Shown here piece after piece: positions 39,255 through 49,770 of a DNA stretch of 64,000 nucleotides. A program made the position numbers and the translations under genes. Origin of the DNA: Phoronis australis (taxonomy: Eukaryota; Phoronida; Phoronidae); assembly GCA_002633005.1 (NCBI GenBank), contig NMRA01000368.1:384522-448521 (forward strand), read 5' to 3'. The notes under the pieces are model-generated. The model searched no databases. It worked only from the letters and a program-made list of their open reading frames with translations, and was not told where the DNA came from. Numbering within the stretch: position 1 is the first letter of the stretch; each line of letters starts with the position of its first letter.

Positions 39255-39285
39255 ATGGATTTCGACGAGACGGAGTTCTCGAGGT
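39255..39285 (+). CDS. Possible orphan first coding exon (MDFDETEFSR)
   Basis: ATG in a favourable context (ACAAAATGG) follows a pyrimidine-rich leader. It encodes MDFDETEFSR and then meets AG|GTTAAGT, a good splice donor. No following exon was identified, and the product is not recognised. A transposon copy begins about 50 bp later, so any gene starting here would have its intron in the transposon nest. Weak evidence. Confidence 0.2.
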
Positions 39286-39336
39286 TAAGTCCGCCCCGGA
39301 CCCCAGGCCCATGTGTGCATGCGGCACGTACCAAAA

Positions 39337-39696
39337 TTTTCCGTATATAAGCCCATGAGCGTGTATTCGGAGAATGAAAATTTTCAGGCGTATTAGTAAC
39401 ACGAAATAAACGTCCTGGCGTTTATTCGGAAAAGGAGGGCGTGTCGTAGCTTTGATGACTTTGACATTTTTACTTAAAACTGTGTTGATAAATGCATAAT
39501 TTGCCAACACTTTGTTTGTTTTCATAAATGATAAAATTGCATTTGTAACAAAAAGTTGACCGGGAGTGTTTTTTGAAGGGGAAATAAACGAAAATATCTG
39601 CCCACTTGACACCAGCCGAAGTTGTAACACCAAATAAACGCCCATGTGCGATTATTCGGCATAATTTTCCAACTAAACGCCCATGGGCTTTTCATC
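39337..39696 (-). mobile_element. Non-autonomous DNA element, copy 1 (truncated)
   Basis: Starts TTTTCCGTATATAAGCCCA and contains repeated internal motifs such as CGTTTATTCGG and AAACGCCCATG on both strands. In reverse orientation it matches 49342-49770. The right terminus is missing: homology stops at TTTTCATCATAAC. Confidence 0.6.
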
Positions 39697-41103
39697 ATAA
39701 CAACAAGAAAGCTCACGACGCTGAAAAACATTGGATAGAGTTGTGTAAAATGCGCATTTGTACGGAATAGGTGAATTATGTTCAGTCAAAATTAGAACCA
39801 ATACCGATGCGTCCTTTTTTAGCTTCGTGGAGAATAAAAAACATGTTGATTCATTTTCGTTACTTGTGTATTATTAGCCTTCAACGACTTACGTACATGT
39901 CCAACCATAATTGACAGATCACATTCACGGTATGCTACAAATAACACTGTAGATGGGGGCTCAATTTCTCACCTGGCCCCACCTACAAGGAAGTATCCAC
40001 ACCGTCACTGAGATATTATCTAGCTAAAACAATTCCTGAGATATTATCTATCTAGTACAATTCCTCATTACGTCAGTAGTGACACAGAATGGCTGCTGTT
40101 CTGGCCGTCTTCCCCACATCAGTCGATTAACTGGTTTCAAGCGTTAGTCCAAAACGAATCGCAAGTATGTACTAAAACACCGGACACTTACAGCGAAAAC
40201 TCTTAACTTGTGGTACGTAAACAATGAGTTTTGTCTCATAATTTAACATTCCAGTCTCGCCGCCCAATCACTTCAATAATGACAATTTTCAAAGCCCTCG
40301 TGCTGAAACGTGGTGTCCGTTATGGCGTATATTAATTTTGAATTGGAAGTCTCAATAGGTAAGGGTGAAGTTTCCATAGCCTTTTACGATTTACACCAAT
40401 GGGCAGTTGTGTTGTAAGTGGTCCCTTCGTCATTACTTTGCCAGGGGACTCAGATCCATAAAAACAACAAGACTGTCCTGGTGTGAGCCCTTCCTTTGTC
40501 AAGTCTCTTCCTCCAAACAGTTCATTAATGTAAAACTTCAACGTACACGAGGATGAGTCCTCACTGACTGGGACTTCTTCGAATTTGTCACTTGTCAGTT
40601 GAAAATTACTCCATGACTAACTGAGGGTAAAATCGTGCTTACCCCTGTTTACGTGCCTTCTTTTGTGCATCTTTTCAACAACTAAGAACACAAGACCTCG
40701 ACTGAAATTTACGATACTTGTTTGTTTAATTTTAGTCGGTGAACGCTGCATTTTTGGTTTCATGTATGGCCTTATAGACGAGTCTGTGTATTTAGTCCTA
40801 GCACTATTGCTCCCACATTTTGCCCAATATATACAAAAATATAAACAATTTCTGAAACGAAAGCCTGTAAAATTAGATTCTTGGATTTGCTATATATTGG
40901 GTCATGTAACCATGACTTTTTAGTAAAATTTACCAAAACAGAAAAGTACAATCATATAATTCAAAACAACTTATCAATAACAAGACCAAATTTCGTTTGA
41001 TATAAATATTCTAGATAAAATATGAAAATGTTGGTATAATTTTTCAAATCATCATTTCGTTTTCATTTTATGCGATTTATATTTTTTGTAAATATCATAA
41101 AAG
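39697..41103. other. Intergenic DNA with two dispersed repeats
   Basis: Holds the second copies of two repeats: 40640-40790 (matching 9960-10150) and 40899-41035 (matching 29516-29640). No gene recognised. Confidence 0.5.
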
Positions 41104-43264
41104 TTCTTCTTTTTCTTCAGCGTTCTCGGCCATGTAGCTTAGATAGTCAGTCTAATCTTTTAGGCGAAGTCTGCAGTTCGCCGCAGTGATGCCGTCGGGC
41201 CCCACAGTTTTACCTTGAGTTCCACCGGACTGGGCCATGTCTGGCGCCTTATGGTATCGAACGTAGGGCAGCTCTGCAGTAAATGCTCAGGTGTCTGGGG
41301 GCCAGTGCCACAGGAGCACTCGTCTGTGTGAGAGATTTTCAGGAGATGCATTGGGGAGAGCAGTGGCAGTGGCCGGTTCTTCGCCTGAAGTGACTTGTTC
41401 CTGCCGGTCAAACTGTTGGGTATAGTCTTCTTCAGTCCCCAGACGTAGGCGTATCCTCCAGGCATTTCTAAAGTGACTTCGTAGGAGGGTTTTTACTTCT
41501 CCATATGATGATGGGTGCGACGTCTGCTCCAGTTTGCTTCCTGCCTTGGAGAGTCTGTCTGCTTCCTCGTTGCCGTTGATGCCGCATTGGGAGCGAATTC
41601 ATTGCAGCACAACAGTGGTTTTGAAAGTCTTAGAGCATTTTTAATGGTTGGTTGATTGAGGATAGCAGAGGTTGATGTTTCTGCTGAAGTGCCTTGATGA
41701 GGTGGTTTGGGCTTTGCCTCTTGATGCGGTTTTTGGTCAGGACTTGGGAGTTTGGACTGCAGTGGATGTGATGGAAGCCGCTTCATCTTTTCGCCCTGTC
41801 TCAGGAGTTTATCATTTCCTCTTTCTTCCAGTTAGCTTAAGCCTATCGTCTTCTCCATGGGGGTGGTCTTCATGCCTCCTGTAAGTAAGCACAGACCAGT
41901 ATACTGGACCATGGCTAAGTTGTCTGTGTTGGTTTTGGCAGCTGTAGACCATGCGTTAGAGGCGTACTCCACCTAGGGTCTGACAGATCCTGTGTAAACT
42001 TGGGTCAAGAACTTCATGTTTGCACCCCAACTGGTACCAGCAAGTTTCTTCGTCACAGCAATTTTCTTAGTGGCTTTGCTGCTCATGGCAGCAATGTAAG
42101 GGGACCAAGTAAGCCTCTTGTCCAGTTTAACCCCAGGGTAGGTTGGAGTTTCTTGGTGGGGAATATTCTGGCCTTCTAGCTGGAGCGAGAACTCTTCTTT
42201 TTTGGGAGAACGGGAAAAGCCCGTGGCCTCTGGTTTGGTCCTGTTGATCGTGACCATCCACTCTTTTGCCCAGTTTTGGATGATGTCCATGGCTTCCTGC
42301 ATTATGTAGGCTGCTGTGGTGATGTATTCTGCTTTTGTCCATACAGCCACGTAATCTGCATGGAGAGTCCTTGCGATGTGCATGGACAGGTGGTCAGCAA
42401 TATCATCAATGAAGACAACAAAGAGTGTCGGCGATATTATGCTGCCCTGGGGGTACTCCTTCCCTAGTCCTAATCAGCTTGCTTGTCTGTCCTTCCAGCT
42501 TTACTCGCGCAAATCTGTGGAATAGGTAACTGTTAATCCACGAATACATTTTGCCACATACTTATTTTTGGAGGAACTTGAGGAGCAAGCCTTCCTTCCA
42601 GACCTTGTTGAAGGCTTTTGTTAGGTCAACAAAGACGGCTAGTGTCTTCATTTTCTGTTGAAAGTGTGATATAGTCCTCTGTGCTTCTGTTCTTTCTGAA
42701 CCCTGACTGGGTGATGTTAATTAGCATGTTCTCTTCTAAGTGATATTGGAGGCGTTTCTTGACCATGCATTCCATGCGTTTGCCTGGACAGCTGAGAAGG
42801 CTGATGGGGCGATAGCTGCTCTTTCTGTGCCTGTCCTTCTCCTTCTTTAAGATTGGAATGATTATGGCTTCCTTCCAGCTGACTGGAAAAACCCCCATTC
42901 TCCAAGACTGGTTGTAAATGTCCAGAAGCTTCTGTTTGGAGAGACTGTCAAGGTGTTGAATCATCTCATTGCTGATGCCGTCCTTTCCGGGTGTCTTCTT
43001 GGTCATAAGTTGTCTGATGGAACTGTTCAATCCATGCATGGTGAAGTCGTTAGTCATGATGGCAGTTTGTTGTTCTTTTCTCTTTGTTGGTTCCTCTGTT
43101 TTCTCTGTTCGGACGTCTGCTGTTTTCTGCCTGGGAATGTCCAGGAGACTATCATCTCTAACATTCTCAGCAAGCAGGGATGCGGCTTTTCTCCCAGTGT
43201 AAGCCTTCCATTTTCTTTTAGGAACGTTGCTCTCGGGGTACATTGGTGGTCGTTGTTTAGGGTC
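41104..43264 (-). mobile_element. LINE retrotransposon, 3' part (RT and RNase H), degenerate
   Basis: Right-to-left this holds reverse transcriptase (TPGKDGISNEMIQHLDSLS, SSYRPISLLSCPGKRMECMV, ITQSGFRKNRSTEDYITLS), then thumb-like sequence (VKLDKRLTWSPYIAAMSSKA). Next is an RNase H tail (GINGNEEADRLSK) and a cysteine motif (CSCGTGPQTPEHLLQSC). The 3' end has a GAAGAAAAAGAAGA-like tail at about 41104-41118. The reading frame is broken by frameshifts and stops. The usual YADD catalytic box reads HADY, and the RNase H tryptophan codon is TGA. A non-LTR element of the I/Jockey-like group with RNase H is the best fit; the exact clade is not determined. Its 5' half is at 47569-49190. Confidence 0.85.
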
Positions 43265-43402
43265 TGTTGTGTTGCAAAGATAAAGACTGATAGCATAAAA
43301 GAGTACCTATTTACGAGGTCTCTTACCAGCGTGCTACCTTACAAAAGTCGTCCACACAGCAGTCCCCTAACGGGCAAGCCGGAAACTAATAGGCATACAA
43401 CA
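43265..43402 (-). repeat. 3' LTR of the Gypsy element (138 bp)
   Basis: Starts TGTTGTG and ends ATACAACA, and differs from 47431-47568 at three positions that I can see. TCTCCCTT at 43403-43410 is the complement of a short polypurine tract just inside it. Confidence 0.92.
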
Positions 43403-43559
43403 TCTCCCTTATTGGGATCATGAACCCTTAACAACTATATAGAAGAAAATCTCTAAACAAGTATAAAAATAAAAGAATGTCACTCTGTCCCATTTATCAA
43501 GCGTTTGTCAAATCTTAACACTACAAGTATGTCTCACAGTTTTTCATCTAAACCACGAA

Positions 43560-45779
43560 TCATTGCTCAATCAATCTTTCTGGGGGTTTTGAGATCCTCC
43601 CCGATCTAGTTCTCACTACCGTGGCATGCTCTATATCTCGAGCAGGGTCATCGATGTCGCCATCGGTCTCACTATCGTGACCCTCCGCCTCATTCTGGTA
43701 CTCGTCCAAATCCAGATTAATCTTTTCCTGGTTCTCCTGTGGTGATGGCACGAGGAATCGTCGGTTTCTCCGAACCCTTCCTGTTGGTGTTTCAATCACA
43801 AACGATCCGTCAACATTCCTGTGTTTTACTGTTCCGAACTGTCTCAGAGATCTGTCCCATAACGTGTCATTTTCGTTTAGAGGTGGTAAGGTTCTGGCAC
43901 GGTGCCGGTGATCATATTGATCCTTTTCTTTCAACTTATTTTCCTGCTCAATTGTTGGCACCTTTTCCACATAGTCCCAACACGGTACGAAGTTTTTCGA
44001 ATTTTCCGGTAGTTTTGTGCGCAACTTTCTACCCATTAGACGCTCAGCCTGACTATAACCGTTTCTTATAGGTGTAGCGCGATAGCTAAGAATAGCTACA
44101 TAAGGGTCTTTTGAACCCGTTATTAAACGTTTCACCGTCTGAACCGCTCTTTCCGCCTCCCCGTTACTCTGGGGATACCGAGGGCTACTTGTTCGGTGGG
44201 TAAATCCGTATTCCGTTGCAAACCGATGAAATTCTGAACTAGCATATTGTCCTGCGTTATCTGACACAAATATCACTGGGATGCCATGGCGCGCAAAAAT
44301 TGAACGCAAATGTGTGATAACGCTCGTTGAAGTGCTACTATGCAATTTCGCAGTCTCAATAAACCTTGAGAAATAGTCGACAACCAACAGGTATTCATTC
44401 CCTTTGAAGTGAAATGTGCCAGATCCAAGTTTTTGCCATAGGTAATCAGGGAAGAGATCAATAACAAGCGGTTCTGCTTGGTCGGATCGATGCTGAATGC
44501 AATTCCTGCAATTTTTTACGACGCATTCAATCTCCTTTCCAATACCCGGCCACCATACAGAGTTCTTAGCGCGTTCGCGGCATTTCACAATCCCTTTGTG
44601 ACCCTCGTGGAGTTTTTCCAATATCTCCGCTCTCAAGATCGCGGGTATTATCAAACGATTTCCGCGGAAAAGTAAGCCATGACTAAATGTCATCTCATCC
44701 CGTAGTTGCCAAAATGGTCTGGTTGCAGAAGTAATGTTTGGACTTTCATATCCAGGCCAACCGTTTAAACAGTAATCAACAATCACTCGCAGTATCGAAT
44801 CTGACTCAATACCGAGTCGAATTTGTGATAAACGTTCCTCTGATGCAGGTAAGTGGTCAACTACTGCCTGAATGTATTGTTCCACTTCCTCATGCAACTC
44901 GGCATCAGATTCCTTTAGGGGTCCAGTTAATGGCGATCTAGAAAGTGCGTCCGCAGTATAAAGCGTCTTTCCCGGAACATGGCCAATATTGTACTCGAAG
45001 CGCATAAGCCTCATGCGAAACCTTTGTATACGAGGAGACAAGTCGGTGAGCGGTTTCGATCCAAGGAGTGAAACAAGAGGTTTGTGATCCGTTTCTATTT
45101 GGAACACTTTTCCAATCAAATACTCTGAGAATTGATCACAGGCCCAGGTTACTGCCAAAGACTCCTTTTCAATTTGCGCATATCTCTGTTCTGTTGCATT
45201 CATAGCTCGGGAGGCATACGCGACCGGAAGAAACCCTTCCTCACCGCTCCTTTTCTGCATAAGAACAGCCCCGAGACCAAAGGATGATGCGTCTGACGAG
45301 ACCACTGTTTCAGCACGCGGATCATACAACGAAAGCACCGGCGCTTGGCATATTTCACTTTTAAGACTTTCGAAAGTTCGCTTTTGATCCACATCCCAAA
45401 CCCATTCAGACTCTTTCTCTAACAACTCTCGAATAGGTTTGGACAAGTCCGCAATGTTTGGAGAAAACCTTCCCATTTGGTTTACCATTCCCAAAAATCT
45501 CCTCACTTCCGAAACATTGGAGGGCTCTGGCAAACTTTTAATTGCTTCCACCTTACGAGGGTCAGGTCTGACTCCGTTTGCGTCAATCACATGTCCTACG
45601 AATGTCATTTCGTTTTTCTCAAATTCACATTTTTCTTTGTTCAGAGTTATGCCAGCTTTCGTCAATTTGTGCAACACGAGATCAAGTCTCTCGTCATGCT
45701 CTTGTTTCGAGCTCCCGAATATCAAAATGTCATCCATTTGGCACACGACTCCTTCTATACGTTCCAGAAGTTCTGACAT
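43560..45779 (-). CDS. Gypsy pol C-terminal ORF: RT end, RNase H, integrase
   Basis: Open frame of 739 codons. Near residue 15 is the RT box MDDIL. RNase H follows (SSDASSFGLGAV at ~165-176; DALSR near 280). The integrase zinc finger is an HHCC arrangement near residues 390-432 and its core includes VVDYFSRF, VSDNAGQYAS and QSNGEAERAVQ. The position usually occupied by the first catalytic aspartate reads GSGTF, so that residue seems lost. The listed start is only the first Met after an upstream break, not a natural start. Confidence 0.88.
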   Translation of the reverse strand: MSELLERIEGVVCQMDDILIFGSSKQEHDERLDLVLHKLTKAGITLNKEKCEFEKNEMTFVGHVIDANGVRPDPRKVEAIKSLPEPSNVSEVRRFLGMVNQMGRFSPNIADLSKPIRELLEKESEWVWDVDQKRTFESLKSEICQAPVLSLYDPRAETVVSSDASSFGLGAVLMQKRSGEEGFLPVAYASRAMNATEQRYAQIEKESLAVTWACDQFSEYLIGKVFQIETDHKPLVSLLGSKPLTDLSPRIQRFRMRLMRFEYNIGHVPGKTLYTADALSRSPLTGPLKESDAELHEEVEQYIQAVVDHLPASEERLSQIRLGIESDSILRVIVDYCLNGWPGYESPNITSATRPFWQLRDEMTFSHGLLFRGNRLIIPAILRAEILEKLHEGHKGIVKCRERAKNSVWWPGIGKEIECVVKNCRNCIQHRSDQAEPLVIDLFPDYLWQKLGSGTFHFKGNEYLLVVDYFSRFIETAKLHSSTSTSVITHLRSIFARHGIPVIFVSDNAGQYASSEFHRFATEYGFTHRTSSPRYPQSNGEAERAVQTVKRLITGSKDPYVAILSYRATPIRNGYSQAERLMGRKLRTKLPENSKNFVPCWDYVEKVPTIEQENKLKEKDQYDHRHRARTLPPLNENDTLWDRSLRQFGTVKHRNVDGSFVIETPTGRVRRNRRFLVPSPQENQEKINLDLDEYQNEAEGHDSETDGDIDDPARDIEHATVVRTRSGRISKPPERLIEQ

Positions 45780-45782
45780 TCG

Positions 45783-46082
45783 TCATTGGAAATGTTCTGG
45801 CGTGGACGAAATGCCAAATGGTAATCTGTTAAAACACCAGCGTCCTTGGGGGGTAATAAACGTTGTTAACAATCGGGACGACTCCGATAACGGGATTTGC
45901 CAAAATCCGGAGTTAGCATCCATTTTCGAAAAAATCTGTGCCCCGCTTAGTTGCGCTAGTGTTTGAGCAGTGCTGGGCGTTTGGTGTCTTTCGCGCAAAA
46001 CCGATTTATTTAGCTGAGTAAGATCCTCGCACAAGCGATTTCTCCCGACGGTTTCGGTATCACTACGAGTGGCGCACACCAC
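45783..46082 (-). pseudogene. Gypsy RT middle section, frame-shifted
   Basis: Continues the RT palm with DLTQLNKSVLRERHQTPS, SKMDANSGFWQIPLS and FNRLPFGISS in a frame different from its neighbours on both sides. The frame breaks lie near 45780 and between 46010 and 46082. Confidence 0.8.
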
Positions 46083-46993
46083 TGAGTTGGTTCATCAACA
46101 CGCGAAATTACCCCTAAGTTTTCCATTCGCTCTAGCTCCGCTCGCACCTTGTCCGTTAGTGGAAACGGGACTCTTCGCGGCGCAGACTGAGAAAACGGGA
46201 CAGCATCCTCCCGAAGCCTAATATGATATTCCGGTCCCTCCATTTTTCCAAGGCCAGAAAATAATTCAGGGTACTTTTCTTTGATCGCAACAGATCCAAG
46301 ACACTTAATAAACCCTAGTTCTTTGCTTGCGTCTCGACTAAGTAATGGTTGCACCAAGTCCTCCACCACATAGACTTTTGTACGAAACTCTCTTCCTTTT
46401 GCCCGGAGATTCGCGGTAAACATCCCTTTTGTGGCCATTTTGTTCCCGTTAGCACTATACAGTCGGCGATCCGACTTCTGCAGTTTTGGGCTCCCGACAT
46501 TGAGCCTGTCTTTCTCACTAATGGCCGTAACATCGGCTCCACAATCGCACTTAAAATAAACAGTTTTCCCGCCATAAGTTTCAACATTCACAAACCACGG
46601 TTCTGACGCGTGCGCAGAAACGACCCCAAGGAAACTTTTCTCCGGTTCCTTGTCGGATTGTACAGCGCTAAGAGCAGTGCTGTTAGCACATTTTCTGGCG
46701 AAGTGTCCTTTACGTTGGCACTTGTAGCATTTCACGTTCGTAGCCGGGCAACTTTTGCCATGCCTCCCACCGCACGACTTACACCACGGAATGTTTTGCT
46801 TTCGTAATTCATCGACTGCTGCGTCTGGAACCGGACGAACGACCGTTTGCTGTTTTCTAGCCGTCTCCTTTTGTCGGACTTGTCGGATACATTTTTCTAA
46901 TGTCAGCTCACTGTCCAATTGCAATTTTTCGGAGAGTTTATTGTCGCGAATTCCGACACTGACTATGCGATCCCGGATCATCTCGTCGCGCAA
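46010..46993 (-). CDS. Gypsy ORF: Gag zinc knuckle, protease, RT start
   Basis: Open frame of 327 codons. A CX2CX4HX4C knuckle, CYKCQRKGHFARKC, lies near residues 98-111. A retropepsin-like segment reads FKCDCGADVTAI, with CDCGA in the place of the usual DTGA. The last ~60 residues are the RT N-terminus (RRVPFPLTDKVRAELERMEN, then VISRVDEPTQWCAPLVV). The Gag part joins upstream sequence in another frame. Confidence 0.8.
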   Translation of the reverse strand: MRDEMIRDRIVSVGIRDNKLSEKLQLDSELTLEKCIRQVRQKETARKQQTVVRPVPDAAVDELRKQNIPWCKSCGGRHGKSCPATNVKCYKCQRKGHFARKCANSTALSAVQSDKEPEKSFLGVVSAHASEPWFVNVETYGGKTVYFKCDCGADVTAISEKDRLNVGSPKLQKSDRRLYSANGNKMATKGMFTANLRAKGREFRTKVYVVEDLVQPLLSRDASKELGFIKCLGSVAIKEKYPELFSGLGKMEGPEYHIRLREDAVPFSQSAPRRVPFPLTDKVRAELERMENLGVISRVDEPTQWCAPLVVIPKPSGEIACARILLS

Positions 46994-47370
46994 CTGGCCA
47001 AACTCACAATGTTCCGATAACGCGTACAGCTCGGTGATGATATCTCTGCATGTTCCCCTTCGGCTTGATTACGCGCATTAAATTTCGCCCTTTCGAAAAT
47101 TACATTTCTTTTCAGCACAAAGTAACGCTCAAACGAATCCAGTACGCGATCATACGCCTTTCTTTCGTCGTCCGTTAGACCGAATGTTTTGAACATATCC
47201 TCGGCCTCTACCCCCAGACTATAAATCAACGCACTGACCTGCACAGTTTCTGGCTTTTCCGATAGCACCGACACCACTCGGAAGCGCTCAAATCTAATCC
47301 GCCATTTTGGCCAATCTTCCGGAGATTGAAAGTTCAAGTTTTCAGGTGGGTTTATTTGAAACGTGGCCAT
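46978..47370 (-). CDS. Gypsy Gag N-terminal ORF
   Basis: A 130-codon ORF starting MATFQINPPENLNFQSPEDW, followed by WPKWRIRFERFR and YDRVLDSFERYF, typical of Gag of Ty3/Gypsy elements. It begins 61 bp inside the 5' LTR and primer-binding site. The frame is lost near 47.05 kb before the zinc-knuckle ORF. Confidence 0.75.
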   Translation of the reverse strand: MATFQINPPENLNFQSPEDWPKWRIRFERFRVVSVLSEKPETVQVSALIYSLGVEAEDMFKTFGLTDDERKAYDRVLDSFERYFVLKRNVIFERAKFNARNQAEGEHAEISSPSCTRYRNIVSLASCATR

Positions 47371-47420
47371 TTCTCTCTCAGTTTAATGCGTTTATGAGTT
47401 CTTAAATGTTCCAGTTAAAT

Positions 47421-47430
47421 CCTGACACCA
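47421..47430 (-). other. Primer-binding site of the Gypsy element
   Basis: CCTGACACCA on the plus strand, read TGGTGTCAGG on the minus strand, directly abuts the 5' LTR. It is the complement of a tRNA 3' end including CCA. The tRNA species is not confirmed. Confidence 0.7.
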
Positions 47431-47568
47431 TGTTGTGTTGCAAAGATAAAGTCTGATAGCATAAAAGAGTATCTATTTACGAGGTCTCTTACCAGCGTGC
47501 TACCTTACAAAAGTCGTCCACACAGCCGTCCCCTAACGGGCAAGCCGGAAACTAATAGGCATACAACA
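47431..47568 (-). repeat. 5' LTR of the Gypsy element (138 bp)
   Basis: Same length and ends as 43265-43402. Followed on the right by GGGTC, the target duplication. Confidence 0.92.
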
Positions 47569-49190
47569 GGGTCTTTGTAAGCTGCCAGAGTTTCCCTGTG
47601 TATTTCTCCATGTTTAGAGAGCTGGTCTTTTCGTGCCAGGACTTGCGGATTTCTGTTGTCTTTTCCTCATCAAATGCAGGTCTTGCTTGGTTGTAGATTG
47701 CTGTGTTTTCCGGGGTTGTCTTTTTCAAGTTGCTCTCTGGTTGATGTTACTTGGTCATAGAGACTTTGCAGGTGGTCACTCCAGTATGGTTTGTAGTCTC
47801 TTTGTCTTCTTCTTGGAATGCTCTGGCGGGCTGCCTGGAGGATGCAGTTGAAAATTCGCCTGACATTGATGATGATGTCTTGCTTTGAGTCAATGGTGGT
47901 TTTTCTGCCGAGAGCGTCTGTCAGTTTTTTACACTTCATCCTGTTTGCCTTTTTGTAGTTCCAGCTAGGCTGTTTTCTTGTGACGGAGGGTTGTTCTAGA
48001 AGTGAAAGCTTAAGTAGGACTGGTAGGTGGTCGCTCCCTCCTATATCTGGTTTGCGACAATCCTGTTGCATGTTTTCTGGATGTCCTCCGTGGCTATGGC
48101 AAGGTCTGGAGTGCTTGTCGTCTTCCAAGCTCGGGACAGGCAGGTTGGCTTATCGTCCGGCTTGTTGATTGGGATGAGACAGTTGTCAATCATAAAGTCT
48201 TCAATTTGTTCTCCTCTACTGTTCATGTCTTTATATCACCAGCTTGGTGAGGGACCATTAAAGTCACCTAAGATGAGTAGGTCTTGGTTTGACTAGGGGA
48301 GAGTGTGGAGTTGCAGGTCTTTGTCAGGTGGGCAGTAGCAGTTAATGATGATGATTTCTCTCCTTTGGAGTACAACTTTCACTGCGATGAATTCATTTTC
48401 TCCCACAGACCTCCTAATCCTATCGCTGGGATGATGTTCCGTACGAGGATGAGAATGCCTCCCTTAAAGCGGTTGATTCTGTCATGCTGGAAGAGCTCGT
48501 AACCTCTGATGAAGAAGCCATGAGCATCTGTAAGGTGTGTCTCCTGGATACAGATGATGTCCACTTGCTCTCTTCGGAGGAAATCTTGGAGCTCGGGTTT
48601 CTTCTTGCGAAGACCCTCAGCGTTCCACTGTGCGAACACAACCGGAGCAACTGATGTTTCCGACTGACTATGTTGACTTGCTAGCATTGAGCTTTGCTGC
48701 CTTCGGTTGACTCTTGGATTCGCCTCACCAGTCGCTAAAGGTGGGTCCTTTCGAGGCTGAGGACCCGGCGCTGTCACCGCCTGGCGAAGCACGGGACGAG
48801 CACCATACCGTCTAATATCCATTTGCATGGCCACGATGGGTAAAATGGGTGCATGTCTGTTTCTTTTCTGCAGGGTAGGTGGTACAGGTACACAAGGTTT
48901 CCCGCCGTCATTAGCCGACATGTTCCGTCTTCGTGGCAGCACATGGTTTTATTTCGGAGTGCCCTTCTCCTAGACTCATTGCCTTCCATGGCTGATGAGC
49001 CCAGTCTGCCCAGGTTTTGATGTAAGAGTTGTCCTTCTCGTAGGTGACAGGAGCAATGTTTTACAGGGTAAGGGAGTTGGCCTTACACCCAACCCTGGTG
49101 TGACCCTAGGGAGTGTTTGGGGTGAATTTCGTCTGATCTCTACCTTTCGACCTGCCCGGCATGGGAATCCTTGCCAGGTGTTTTAAACTT
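47569..49190 (-). mobile_element. LINE retrotransposon, 5' part (endonuclease), degenerate
   Basis: This is the 5' half of the LINE split by the Gypsy insertion. Minus-strand pieces include the APE-type endonuclease start (FAQWNAEGLRKKKPELQDFL, VDIICIQETHLTD, NRFKGGILILVRN at 48379-48942), then TSTPDLAIATEDIQKTCNRI and GGSDHLPVLLKLSL. SDH is a catalytic endonuclease box. Several frame breaks separate them. The 5' boundary is uncertain; non-coding leader-like sequence extends to about 49190. Confidence 0.85.
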
Positions 49191-49341
49191 CCGCCGGTAA
49201 AGCTCTAGAGGTCACGAAGATATGCAAGCTGTTCCGCCACGACAAGGCATACACCCCAGGAACAGATAAAAGTTCAACTTTTGATAGTCACTCATGCAAA
49301 ACTATACTAACAAGTGCAAGGCAGCAGTGCATGAAGCATAT

Positions 49342-49770
49342 CGGGGTTTTCCGTAGATAAGCCCACCTGATGAAACGCCCATAGGCGTTTATTCGGAAAA
49401 CTATGCCAAATACACGCCCATGGACATTTATTTGGTGTTACAACTTGTGTGCAGACAGTGGAGCGTTTATTTGGAAATTTTCCTCTTAAAAGCCCACTCA
49501 GCGTTAAATTTTTGCCACAAATTCAGTTTTTTGGAGCATTTATCATCTATAAAACCAAACAAGACGTTAGCGAACTATGCATTTATTAGCCAAAAACCTA
49601 AAGACGCAGGTTTAAGTAAAAAAGTGTCAAGTCAAGCAAAATTATGGCTCTCCGTTAAAAGCCTCCTTTTCCGAATAAATGCCCGGGCGCTAATTTGTGT
49701 GTTACTAAAACGCCTGAAAATTTTTATTTTCCTAATGTACGGCCATTGGCCTATCTACGGAAATTCCCGG
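49342..49770 (+). mobile_element. Non-autonomous DNA element, copy 2 (complete)
   Basis: Begins CGGGGTTTTCCGTAGATAAG and ends CTATCTACGGAAATTCCCGG, good inverted termini of about 20 bp. Interior motifs (CGTTTATTCGG, ACGCCCATG) match copy 1 at 39337-39696 in reverse. No coding capacity. Confidence 0.7.

Larger units (their letters stand above)
43265..47568 (-). mobile_element. Gypsy-class LTR retrotransposon, inserted in the LINE
   Basis: It is bounded by two 138-bp LTRs and a 5-bp GGGTC duplication (43260-43264, 47569-47573). On the minus strand the order is LTR, primer-binding site, Gag-like ORF, zinc knuckle, protease, reverse transcriptase, RNase H, integrase, polypurine tract, LTR. Pol order RT-RNaseH-integrase defines the Gypsy/Ty3 class. 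No envelope-like ORF was seen. Frame breaks near 46.98, 46.0 and 45.78 kb make it non-autonomous as read. It opposes the host genes only in being minus strand; it lies outside them. Confidence 0.93.

Noticed and set aside
39235-39645. 136-aa minus-strand ORF
   Set aside because: Lies almost wholly within a non-coding DNA element; no domain and low-complexity repeats.
42953-43423. 156-aa plus-strand ORF
   Set aside because: Antisense of the LINE reverse transcriptase that also crosses the LINE/LTR boundary.
45439-45966. 175-aa plus-strand ORF
   Set aside because: Antisense shadow of the Gypsy reverse transcriptase.
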